From positions 175,890 to 239,889 of the forward strand of contig NZ_GG749280.1 in NCBI RefSeq assembly GCF_000160555.1: a stretch of 64,000 nt of DNA, written 5' to 3'. The translations under genes and the position numbers were made by a program. The notes beneath the pieces were generated by a model. That model was given only the letters and a program-made list of their open reading frames with translations, searched no databases and had not been told where the DNA came from. Source of the stretch: Centipeda noxia ATCC 43541. GTDB lineage: Bacteria > Bacillota > Negativicutes > Selenomonadales > Selenomonadaceae. This document shows, in pieces, positions 58,260-64,000 of this stretch (position 1 is its first letter; every line of letters starts with the position of its first letter).

Positions 58260-59258
58260 TCACTTTACCGGAGGAGTTGGATGCTTCTCATCGTGCTTGC
58301 CTGCGGAGCTGATCGCCTGGCGCATATCCGTATCCGACTGGATGTTGCTGAGCTGATAGTAATCCATTACGCCGAGCTTGCCTTCACGCAGCGCCTGCGC
58401 CATCGCGTGCGGAACCTCTGACTGCGCCTCGACGACCTTTGCCTCCATCTCCTGCGTATACGCCTTCATCTCCTGCTCGCGGGCAACCGCCATCGCGCGG
58501 CGCTCCTCTGCCTTTGCCTGAGCGATGCGCTTATCCGCCTCAGCCTGGTCGGTCTGGAGCTCGGCGCCGATGTTGCGCCCGACATCAACATCCGCAATAT
58601 CAATCGAAAGAATCTCAAACGCGGTTCCCGCATCGAGTCCCTTTCCGAGAACGGTCTTGGAAATATCGTCCGGGTTGGCGAGCACATCTTTATGGTTCTC
58701 CGAGGAACCTACCGTCGTGACAATACCCTCGCCAACACGCGCGATGATCGTCGGCTCGCCTGCACCGCCGACGAGGCGGTCAATGTTTGCACGCACCGTA
58801 ACACGCGCTTTGATTTTCAGCTCGATGCCGTTTGCTGCGACGGCAGAGACGATCGGCGTCTCGATGACCTTCGGATTAACGCTCATCTGCACGGCATCCA
58901 ACACATCGCGGCCCGCGAGGTCGATCGCAGCCGCACGTTCAAACGGCAGCGCGATCTGGGCACGATGCGACGCGATCAGCGCGTCGACTACCTTGTCCAC
59001 GTTGCCGCCCGCGAGATAATGCGCCTCAAGCTGATTCACGCTCACATCAAGGCCGGCTTTGTTTGCCTTGATCAACGGCAGTACAATGCGGCTGGGAGGG
59101 ACGCGGCGCAGCCGCATGCCGATCAGTGAGACAATACTGACCGAAACGTTTGCCGAGATCGCGGATACCCACAGCCCAAGCGGCACAAAGTGCAGAAAAA
59201 TCGATATGGCCAGAATGACGATGACAATGAGGAAAGCTCCTCCAAACAGTGTACCCAT
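58260..59258 (-). CDS. floA: Flotillin-like protein FloA
   Basis: 332 residues from ATG 59258 (AGGAGG upstream). N-terminal membrane-embedded segment ([24 protein letters not shown] in parts), SPFH/PHB region ([43 protein letters not shown] in parts) and a C-terminal coiled coil ([20 protein letters not shown]). Organises membrane microdomains. Encoded with an nfeD gene as in B. subtilis yqeZ-yqfA. Confidence 0.93.
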   Translation of the reverse strand: MGTLFGGAFLIVIVILAISIFLHFVPLGLWVSAISANVSVSIVSLIGMRLRRVPPSRIVLPLIKANKAGLDVSVNQLEAHYLAGGNVDKVVDALIASHRAQIALPFERAAAIDLAGRDVLDAVQMSVNPKVIETPIVSAVAANGIELKIKARVTVRANIDRLVGGAGEPTIIARVGEGIVTTVGSSENHKDVLANPDDISKTVLGKGLDAGTAFEILSIDIADVDVGRNIGAELQTDQAEADKRIAQAKAEERRAMAVAREQEMKAYTQEMEAKVVEAQSEVPHAMAQALREGKLGVMDYYQLSNIQSDTDMRQAISSAGKHDEKHPTPPVK

Positions 59259-59295
59259 AAGTACCTCCTTACATGATCCGTTCCATATGTGTGTG

Positions 59296-59928
59296 CTATG
59301 CCTCGCGCACGACAATGCGGCTCCCGTTCACGGACAGAACGACAACCTGCGCTCCCTTCTGTATAAACGCGCCCTCGGAGATCACATCCACGGGACGGCC
59401 ATCGATCCGCACCGTCCCCGAGGGACGCAGTTCCGTGAGCACCTCTCCGGTCTTTCCGACCAGCTCAGACTGCTGTGCGGCACTGACATAGCCCGCTTCT
59501 TCACGGGAGCTTGTGCGGAGCACCATCTTATTCCACAGCTTGCTCGACGGAAGGCGTGATACGATCAGCATAAACGCGGCAACGGAGATGATGAGCGCTA
59601 TGCCGAGTGCAGCCAGCGCGCCGATATCGCCGCCGAGTGCGAGCACGATGCTGTAAAGCATCGCCGCAACGCCAAGTCCCGCAAGCAGGCCTACCGTCGG
59701 GAGCAGGATCTCCACAATGATCATCAATACGCCGGCAAGAAAGACCGCAATATGATAGAGTTCTACCAGTCCACGCGTATATTGGCTGCCCCAGAACACC
59801 CCCGCCGCAACGATGCCCAGCAGGACGCCGATGCCCATACCGCCCGTTTTGATCTCCACCATCACGGAGAGAAACATCACGGTAAGGAGCAGTACCTGCA
59901 AAGCGCCGATATCTACAATGAAATCCAT
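59296..59928 (-). CDS. NfeD-family membrane protein
   Basis: 210 residues from ATG 59928. Four membrane helices ([52 protein letters not shown] in parts) and a C-terminal OB fold ([24 protein letters not shown] in parts; [13 protein letters not shown]). The short NfeD type without a protease domain. Operon partner of floA. Confidence 0.9.
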   Translation of the reverse strand: MDFIVDIGALQVLLLTVMFLSVMVEIKTGGMGIGVLLGIVAAGVFWGSQYTRGLVELYHIAVFLAGVLMIIVEILLPTVGLLAGLGVAAMLYSIVLALGGDIGALAALGIALIISVAAFMLIVSRLPSSKLWNKMVLRTSSREEAGYVSAAQQSELVGKTGEVLTELRPSGTVRIDGRPVDVISEGAFIQKGAQVVVLSVNGSRIVVREA

Positions 59929-60024
59929 AAGGCCCCACCTTTCCAATGCAGCAGTACAGATCAGAATTCTCTCTAATGTGGCGTTCCGAATTTATCAGCA
60001 TTTTCTTAACATAGTCCTATACTG

Positions 60025-60052
60025 AAAAACCCCCGCGCACGCTGCGCGGAGG
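60025..60052 (-). terminator. Terminator of the interrupted tRNA-Pro gene
   Basis: Minus strand CCTCCGCGCA...TGCGCGGGGG and T5. It stands 17 bases after the CCA of the tRNA fragment, as expected for the original tRNA gene, and shows that the element has split the tRNA from its terminator. Confidence 0.8.
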
Positions 60053-60068
60053 TCCCTATGCTGAAAAA

Positions 60069-60114
60069 TGGTCGGAACGACGAGATTTGAACTCACGACC
60101 TCTTCCACCCCAAG
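60069..60114 (-). tRNA. 3' fragment of tRNA-Pro (UGG), an attachment site
   Basis: On the minus strand 46 bases read from the anticodon loop (CTTGGGGT, anticodon UGG) through the T arm (GTGAG-TTCAAAT-CTCGT) and acceptor strand CGTTCCGACCA. The matching 5' half (acceptor CGGAACG, D arm) is absent upstream: the next bases do not form an anticodon stem with GGAAG and no CGTTCCG occurs on the plus strand nearby. This is the displaced 3' end of a tRNA gene, the usual scar of tyrosine-integrase insertion. The intact tRNA should lie to the right, outside the window. Confidence 0.85.
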
Positions 60115-60156
60115 CAACTCAAAAGGCTCGGGGCCCAAATTCAAACAATAGGAACG

Positions 60157-60168
60157 CTACACATTAAC
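60157..60168 (-). repeat. 12-base repeat shared with the integrase promoter region (left copy)
   Basis: Minus strand GTTAATGTGTAG, 43 bases inside the attachment site. The same 12 bases are on the plus strand at 63454-63465, and similarity continues (18 of 21 positions). Candidate integrase arm-type or excisionase binding site. Confidence 0.55.
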
Positions 60169-60234
60169 AACTTTTTCTAAGGTCATCAAACACTCGTTTT
60201 GATGATCTTGGAAAGCGTTGATAATCTTACATAC

Positions 60235-60263
60235 TTGCGCTTTCAAAAAATCCCCTGTATAAT
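60235..60263 (+). promoter_or_regulatory. Toxin promoter
   Basis: -35 TTGCGC (60235-60240), 17-base spacer, -10 TATAAT (60258-60263). Predicted start at ~60270, exactly the first base of the long complementary arm. Confidence 0.8.
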
Positions 60264-60269
60264 GCAGAC

Positions 60270-60303
60270 GAACCCCTATAGGCATAGGCGGCTACTTCTT
60301 CAC
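60270..60303 (+). repeat. 5' arm of the long-distance complementary pair
   Basis: The 34-base arm (GAACCCCTATA, bulge GGCAT, then the 18 bases 60286-60303) is complementary to all 29 bases at 60451-60479, with only the 5-base bulge unpaired. It brackets the toxin ORF. Confidence 0.85.
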
Positions 60304-60336
60304 CTCTCCGACTCTATAAGCGGGAGGTGATGCGAT

Positions 60337-60408
60337 ATGAGTTATTACGAGTTCGTTTTTGTTTTAGTTCTCGTCACTGGCTACATCATCAGCATAAAAA
60401 AGAAATAA
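60337..60408 (+). CDS. Small hydrophobic peptide, candidate type I toxin
   Basis: 23 codons: ATG at 60337, TAA at 60406-60408. GGGAGGTGA (60322-60330) is a strong ribosome-binding site. The peptide begins MSYYEF, has an uninterrupted hydrophobic core (VFVLVLVTGYIISI) able to span a membrane, and ends in KKK, the classic plan of Gram-positive type I toxins (holin-like, TxpA/BsrG style). Its mRNA would start ~67 bases upstream and its 5' and 3' ends can pair. An antisense RNA covers its last codons. No search was possible, so the family is assigned by architecture. Confidence 0.7.
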   Translation: MSYYEFVFVLVLVTGYIISIKKK

Positions 60409-60489
60409 CCGCCCTACTTTGACACGGTAAGCGGTTATTCCCGTCTTTCTGTGAAGAAGTAGCCGCCTTATAGGGGTTCTTCTCTTTGT
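60395..60489 (-). ncRNA. Antisense antitoxin RNA candidate
   Basis: About 95 bases on the minus strand from the promoter at 60496-60524 to a complete intrinsic terminator: AATAACCGC (plus-strand 60431-60439 complement) pairs with GCGGTTATT (complement of 60404-60412), followed by TTCTTTTTT. The RNA is fully complementary to the end of the toxin ORF and its 3' untranslated region, including the 3' arm, so it can compete with the mRNA's own folding. Confidence 0.7.
60451..60479 (+). repeat. 3' arm of the long-distance complementary pair
   Basis: 29 bases (GTGAAGAAGTAGCCGCCT... to GGGGTTC) whose complement repeats the toxin mRNA 5' end. In the antisense RNA, the same sequence lies ~10-15 bases from its 5' end. 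Confidence 0.85.
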
Positions 60490-60495
60490 GTCTTT

Positions 60496-60524
60496 ATCAT
60501 AACAGATATACACACTTTCCGCAA
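60496..60524 (-). promoter_or_regulatory. Antitoxin promoter
   Basis: On the minus strand, -35 TTGCGG (60519-60524), 17-base spacer, -10 TATGAT (60496-60501). Its -35 and spacer match the toxin promoter closely. Confidence 0.75.
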
Positions 60525-60562
60525 GTTCTTTATAAAAGCTAATTTTTGCAAAATATTTTCGA

Positions 60563-60638
60563 GCGGGTATATATATTATTATGGGCAGCTGATTCCCCCG
60601 TGCAGCACTCTCTGCCCGTACCCGCCTGCTGGCGCAGG
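60563..60638. other. Nested hairpins, possible structured RNA
   Basis: GCGGGTA (60563-60569) / TACCCGC (60619-60625) encloses GGGCAG (60583-60588) / CTGCCC (60612-60617); a third stem CCTGC-tggc-GCAGG follows (60625-60638). It stands between the antitoxin promoter and the secreted protein gene, with no ORF. Confidence 0.45.
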
Positions 60639-60755
60639 TGAAGACAACAAATCCTTTTATTTTCGGAATGCAGAACATACCTAAGACTATACATCAAAGG
60701 GGGAACGTGGTAGAATTAGGAAGATATTAGATTGGCTTGAGGGGAGTTATGAGAT

Positions 60756-61277
60756 ATGCTAAAACGACTAGGTGTTATGTGTCTATGGGTCTATATTTCT
60801 CTTTGTTCTATGGTGCTAGCCGCTCCTGTTGCTCCTACATATGCAGAGCAGACGTTAGATAATCCTATTGATGGTGGATTCCTCTTGCAAAAGACTGCTA
60901 CAGGTGCTATAGTCGTTCCCCACAATTATCCACTTGTTGTTCAGTTCAGTGTATATTATCAAGAAAATGAATTTTACTTTGGAGATATATCCCTTTTACA
61001 GTTCAATAAAAAACCTCCCGTAGATATTAAACAAGTAATTTTATTATCGGATTTCAGAACCATTGAACTTCCTGATAAAGACCACAAAAGAGATACAGGC
61101 TTAGAATATACGACCGATGCCTTTATGATACCTTCATCCCTCGGCGGTAACTTAAAGGGATTCTTCAGACTTCCTAGCAGTAAGATTGTCTTACGGATTA
61201 TAGACAATAAGAATATGCTACACGATTATTTTCTAGATATGGATTTTATAGAGCAAATTAAAAAGACCCTACTCTAA
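60756..61277 (+). CDS. Secreted hypothetical protein of the integrated element
   Basis: 173 residues with a clear signal peptide (LWVYISLCSMVLAAPVAPTYA). GGGGAG lies before the ATG. The mature part is beta-rich, with no cysteine and no known motif. AT-rich codons mark it as belonging to the acquired element rather than the chromosome. It ends at a terminator, so it is a single-gene unit. Confidence 0.7.
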   Translation: MLKRLGVMCLWVYISLCSMVLAAPVAPTYAEQTLDNPIDGGFLLQKTATGAIVVPHNYPLVVQFSVYYQENEFYFGDISLLQFNKKPPVDIKQVILLSDFRTIELPDKDHKRDTGLEYTTDAFMIPSSLGGNLKGFFRLPSSKIVLRIIDNKNMLHDYFLDMDFIEQIKKTLL

Positions 61278-61286
61278 AACTGTACG

Positions 61287-61330
61287 CCTACACTGTGCGG
61301 CTTGATTGTCACATCGTGTAGGTTTTTTAT
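61287..61330 (+). terminator. Terminator of the secreted protein gene
   Basis: CCTACA (61287-61292) and TGTAGG (61317-61322), with an inner TGTG/CACA stem, then T6. Confidence 0.75.
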
Positions 61331-61525
61331 TTTATGTCTTTCCCCTGCATGTAAATTTAAACCATAGTCTAACATTACATCTTCAGGCAGTGTATGAACC
61401 GTGTTAAGCAAAGTCCTTTTTTACATTTATTTACAAATGTCTATAAAGTTATTGATTCTATTTTTACACTATGCTATACTTATGCCATCCGGTCACAGAC
61501 ACACACCATGAGGAGGAATGGCAGA

Positions 61526-62077
61526 ATGAAAGTTGGCTATGTGAGAGTATCCACCGTGGAGCAGCACGAGGAAAGACAAACAAGGGACTTGACAGAGGCA
61601 GGAGCGGAAAAGCTCTTTCTTGACAAACTGAGCGGCAAAGACACAAACCGCCCCGCCTTGCAGGAAATGATAGAGTTCGTACGCGCAGGTGATACCGTCC
61701 TTGTGTCTGAGTTCTCACGGCTTGCCCGCAGCACGCGCGACCTATTGGACATCGTGCAGACCTTGCAAGATAAGGGAGTGACCGTCATAAGCCGAAAAGA
61801 ATCCCTTGACACCTCCACACCGCAGGGGCGCATGATGTTGACGGTTATAGCAGGTATGGCAGAGTTCGAGCGCACACTTATGCTGCAAAGACAAAAGGAG
61901 GGAATAGCGATAGCAAAGGAACAGGGAAAATACAAAGGCAGACAAAAAACAGAGAAGCCCAAAGAGTGGCAAGAATGGCGAGAACAGTATCAGACGAGAC
62001 AGATCACAGCAACGAAACTGGCTGAACGCTGCGGAGTCTCCCGCCCCGTCATCTATAAGTGGCTGAAGGAATCCTAA
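61526..62077 (+). CDS. Serine recombinase (resolvase/invertase family)
   Basis: 183 residues from ATG 61526 (GAGGAGG upstream). VGYVRVSTVEQHEERQ carries the nucleophile Ser9; FLDKLSGKDTNRPALQEMI, VSEFSRLARSTRDLLDIV and AGMAEFERTLMLQRQKEGI are catalytic-domain motifs. The C-terminal HTH is ITATKLAERCGVSRPVIYKWL. It resolves dimers or inverts DNA. No clear inverted crossover sites are seen beside it. Confidence 0.92.
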   Translation: MKVGYVRVSTVEQHEERQTRDLTEAGAEKLFLDKLSGKDTNRPALQEMIEFVRAGDTVLVSEFSRLARSTRDLLDIVQTLQDKGVTVISRKESLDTSTPQGRMMLTVIAGMAEFERTLMLQRQKEGIAIAKEQGKYKGRQKTEKPKEWQEWREQYQTRQITATKLAERCGVSRPVIYKWLKES

Positions 62078-62122
62078 AGCCCTATCTGTTTCGAGGTAAT
62101 CACATAGACAAAAACACGCAAC

Positions 62123-62159
62123 AAAGCCTTTTGACATTTGTCAAGGGGCTTTTTCTTTT
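62123..62159 (+). terminator. Terminator of the serine recombinase gene
   Basis: AAGCCTTTTGAC-attt-GTCAAGGGGCTT (G-T pairs) followed by TTTTCTTTT. Confidence 0.75.
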
Positions 62160-62379
62160 ATCAGGATATTATATTTGTGGAGAAAACGGAACATTTAACT
62201 AATAGCTAAAGGCTTGTCATTACTGGCTTTATAGATATTTTTCTATTCTCTGTTTTTAGTGGTACACAAGTCAGGAGAAAAACACTTTTCTAAAATTCTG
62301 TGAGTCATATAGTCGCAAGGCTTCCGTAGGCGGTACACAAGAAGAAGAGAAAAAGTCACTTGACAGGAGGAATGATTTC
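62160..62379. other. Non-coding stretch with a repeated 10-mer
   Basis: AT-rich. GGTACACAAG occurs at 62261-62270 and 62332-62341, 71 bases apart, just upstream of the Rep-like gene. Two copies are too few to call iterons. No other signal is seen. Confidence 0.35.
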
Positions 62380-62931
62380 ATGTATGGCAACAAGACTAAC
62401 AAAAAGCAGAGAAGAAAAGAGGGTTTTATAGCAGGGACTCTCAAACTCCATGCCTCTCTCAATAAAGGAGGCAGTAAGGAAATCTCTCATGCCCTTCTGC
62501 TTTCTAAGGTGCGAGGGATGGTTAAAACATGGAAACGCTTTGCAACGCGAAAAGAGCTGCATTGGAAACTCTTCCTTGTACTTTCTGATTGGTCTGAATC
62601 AAAAAGGTGTAAATCTGATTTGCATGTGCATTTCTTACTCTATTCTTCTGCTGCCTCTCTAAGCGGGGCATTCTTTCAGAATTGGTGGAGCAGTAATAGC
62701 ATGGGAGGATTTAAGCAGGTGCTCGTGAAGCCCTATCTATCGAATCGAAAGACCACAGTTCGCTTTCCGATTGACTTTGGGTGGTTTAACTATGTCAGGG
62801 AGAACTATAGGTTCAGCACTCACAAGAATAAGTGGGAACTATGCTCTGATTCTTTGGTTAATCATTCATGGCTTATGCTTGGTCTTCCTGAGAGGGTAAA
62901 TAGTGCTGAGTTCTTAGGGCTTGCATGGTGA
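62380..62931 (+). CDS. Possible HUH replication protein (degenerate Rep-like)
   Basis: 183 residues, with AGGAGG 9 bases before the ATG. WKLFLVLSDW could be motif 1 and SDLHVHFLLY carries an HxH motif as in HUH Rep/relaxase enzymes. Next come a Trp-rich helix (FFQNWWSS), QVLVKPYL, and FNYVRENYRF, which may hold the catalytic Tyr. Order and spacing match rolling-circle Reps, but the motifs are weak and no Lys follows the Tyr as usual. AT-rich palindromes downstream could be an origin. Confidence 0.4.
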   Translation: MYGNKTNKKQRRKEGFIAGTLKLHASLNKGGSKEISHALLLSKVRGMVKTWKRFATRKELHWKLFLVLSDWSESKRCKSDLHVHFLLYSSAASLSGAFFQNWWSSNSMGGFKQVLVKPYLSNRKTTVRFPIDFGWFNYVRENYRFSTHKNKWELCSDSLVNHSWLMLGLPERVNSAEFLGLAW

Positions 62932-63027
62932 AGTTGATTTGCTTCATAGGGGGTGAACAAAAGAGGAGTTAAAGAGAAGAGCATAGCCATAGAGGTATAA
63001 AGGGTTAAAGGTAGTAGTGTCAACTCT

Positions 63028-63066
63028 TATATATAATATTATATATACTTATAAGTTAACTTATAA
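63028..63066. repeat. Two adjacent perfect AT-rich palindromes
   Basis: 63028-63047 (TATATATAAT and its complement, 20 bases) and 63049-63066 (TTATAAGTTAACTTATAA). They lie ~100 bases after the Rep-like gene, so an origin or a regulator site is possible. Confidence 0.5.
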
Positions 63067-63378
63067 ACGCTCTTTAAAGGGATAAGAGGCGAAATACAGA
63101 AACCTTCTTCCCGCAGAGACTCTAAGGAGAGAAGTATTTTTTGCAAAGTGTTTTGTCCACTTAATGTCAAAAACCTATTCTGTTTCCTTGTTTAGGTATG
63201 TGGGATATATAAAACTATATCAAAGCACCTAAGAACAGTTTTAGGGGCACTCTCGTGTGCGTAATAACGGAATACGAGACAAGGAAGAGGGGTTCTGATG
63301 CGACATCATCCCTGCTTTTCAACAAACACGCTATTTGGCGCTCGAGAACATCACGGAGGATAGAGAGGCAGCCGGTTA

Positions 63379-63411
63379 GGGCTTCCCGAGGAATCGGGAG
63401 GCTCTTTTTTT
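63379..63411 (+). terminator. Terminator upstream of the integrase gene
   Basis: GCTTCCCG-aggaat-CGGGAGGC stem, followed by T7. It implies a plus-strand transcript ending here with no ORF, possibly an untranslated RNA. Confidence 0.8.
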
Positions 63412-63453
63412 GTGTCTATTTACAGGTGCTATACATTGCGCTATCATGAAAGC

Positions 63454-63465
63454 GTTAATGTGTAG
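63454..63465 (+). repeat. 12-base repeat shared with the attachment-site region (right copy)
   Basis: GTTAATGTGTAG, 28 bases before the integrase ATG and the inverse of the copy at 60157-60168. May be both an integrase arm site and an autoregulatory operator. Confidence 0.55.
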
Positions 63466-63492
63466 TGCTTCTATGCAAAGGAGCGTTACATA

Positions 63493-64000
63493 ATGAGCGA
63501 CACAATCACAATGACAAAAGAGCAGTTACAGGAAGCCATGAAGGAGGTATTGCAGGGGCTTCCCGCCATCCAGACACAACCCGCCATGAAGGGCGAGAGC
63601 ATCGCCTTTAAGGAATATGGCGACAAGTACATGAATGACAAAAGCCGCACCGTGGCAAAGACAACCCATTCCAAGAGCGCGTGCCTCTATCGTGTGCAGC
63701 TCCTGCCCGCATTCGGGGAACAGCCACTAGCGGCAATCACCCGTTCACAGGTGCAGGGATTCGTAAACGCTATGGCAGACCACCCCTACAGCATGGAGAC
63801 CATCAAGGCGACAAAGTGCCTCCTATCCTCCATCATGGCGCTTGCCGCATCTGATCAACTTATCCCTGTTAACCCCTGTAAGGCGGTTAAATTGCCAAAG
63901 GTGGAGCCGAACAAAAAGCGAGCCCCCAGCATGGAGGAGTTCAAGCGACTCATGAAAGCAAGTGAAGGGCATCGGCTATGGATTGCCATCCCTCTCCTCT
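63493..64000 (+). CDS. Tyrosine integrase (C-terminus cut by window edge)
   Basis: 169 codons open to the right edge, from ATG 63493 (AAAGGAG at 9 bases). The N-terminal SAM-like DNA-binding domain is seen: AFKEYGDKYMNDKSRT, YRVQLLPAFGEQPLAAITRSQVQGF, MALAASDQLIPVNPCKAVKLP, then the start of the catalytic domain (KRAPSMEEFKRLMKASEGHRLWIAI). The R-H-R-Y residues lie outside the window. Presumably drives insertion at tRNA-Pro. Confidence 0.88.
   Translation, partial: MSDTITMTKEQLQEAMKEVLQGLPAIQTQPAMKGESIAFKEYGDKYMNDKSRTVAKTTHSKSACLYRVQLLPAFGEQPLAAITRSQVQGFVNAMADHPYSMETIKATKCLLSSIMALAASDQLIPVNPCKAVKLPKVEPNKKRAPSMEEFKRLMKASEGHRLWIAIPLL

Larger units (their letters stand above)
62932..63492. other. 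AT-rich non-coding region with palindromes, terminator and integrase promoter area
   Basis: 560 bases. Holds a 20-base palindrome (63028-63047), an 18-base palindrome (63049-63066), purine-rich tracts before them, a TCTCGT/ACGAGA repeat near 63251-63281, a terminator at 63379-63411 and a GTTAATGTGTAG repeat at 63454. No convincing ORF. Confidence 0.5.
60115..64000. mobile_element. Integrated genetic element (left part), inserted at tRNA-Pro
   Basis: Bounded on the left by the tRNA-Pro 3' fragment. It contains a type I toxin-antitoxin-like locus, a serine recombinase, a possible HUH Rep protein and a tyrosine integrase, in DNA that is visibly AT-richer than the chromosome. The right end is outside the window. 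Because only a 3' tRNA fragment is present here, this is the end opposite the restored tRNA. No capsid or conjugation genes are in view, so phage, ICE and satellite remain open. Confidence 0.8.

Noticed and set aside
60069-60145. Complete tRNA-Pro gene
   Set aside because: Acceptor 5' strand, D arm and a matching anticodon stem are missing upstream of the anticodon loop, so only the 3' 46 bases are tRNA.
61463-61963. Minus-strand ORFs inside the serine recombinase gene
   Set aside because: Antisense shadows of a gene with unmistakable resolvase motifs.
63255-63449. 64-codon ORF upstream of the integrase
   Set aside because: It starts from a GTG without a ribosome-binding site, runs through the terminator hairpin and has no protein-like pattern.
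62078-63492. CRISPR array or short tandem repeats in the element
   Set aside because: Only two copies of one 10-mer and isolated palindromes are present; no regular repeat-spacer pattern exists here or elsewhere in the window.

Overview
The window looks like a chromosomal segment from a diderm Firmicute of the Negativicutes, most likely Selenomonas or a close relative. Firmicute-type genes (RNase Y, YmdB, FloA, a CIRCE-controlled groESL, the rpmE / DUF1385 / prfA / prmC / sua5 order, MotE) sit beside outer-membrane functions (a TonB-dependent receptor, an ArnT-like lipid glycosyltransferase). The chromosome is GC-rich with strong G/C third positions up to about 60,060. From about 60,115 to the right edge it is visibly AT-richer and carries mobile-element genes.

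Layout, left to right. 1-3,719: two tandem paralogues fusing a hexapeptide-repeat acyltransferase to a family-2 glycosyltransferase (the first runs off the left edge). 3,794-8,500: ECF S component, a DUF805-like membrane protein, a ccdA / tlpA redox pair in which tlpA has a single-base frameshift, rsmE-prmA, and a superoxide reductase whose N-terminal cysteines are gone. 8,721-11,278: a GtrB/ArnC-like and ArnT-like glycosyltransferase pair. 11,351-14,830: SorC-type regulator and a glucitol/sorbitol PTS with GutM. 15,016-18,063: a GntR-centred divergent module of class II aldolase, archaeal-type triosephosphate isomerase and YjbQ, with shared operator-like palindromes. 18,323-23,264: an iron-chelate-type uptake operon (permease, ATPase, binding protein, TonB receptor). 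23,337-32,626: a COG4091 oxidoreductase, groESL with CIRCE, a solute-binding lipoprotein / chemoreceptor pair, ilvBH, comF. 33,183-37,605: the translation block sua5-prmC-prfA-DUF1385 and rpmE. 37,761-41,832: NDH-2, MATE exporter, amidase. 41,949-49,766: a flagellar operon flgBC-fliEFGHIJ-SLT-motE in tightly overlapping order. 49,945-59,928: a P-loop/Gls24-like protein, PHP phosphoesterase, ymdB, a FIST-GGDEF cyclase, rny, an M48 protease, floA and nfeD.

60,069-64,000 is the near end of an integrated element. A 46-base tRNA-Pro 3' fragment, followed by the original tRNA terminator, marks the junction. The element then carries a compact type I toxin-antitoxin-like locus (a 23-residue hydrophobic peptide, a convergent antisense RNA with its own promoter and terminator, and a 29-base 5'-3' complementary pair that begins at the predicted transcription start), a secreted orphan protein, a serine recombinase, a possible HUH replication protein, AT-rich palindromes and a tyrosine integrase cut by the window end. 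The toxin-antitoxin locus is the strongest candidate for an undescribed system here.

All functional names come from reading motifs by eye; no database search was possible. Where several start codons are possible I chose the one with the best-placed Shine-Dalgarno sequence.
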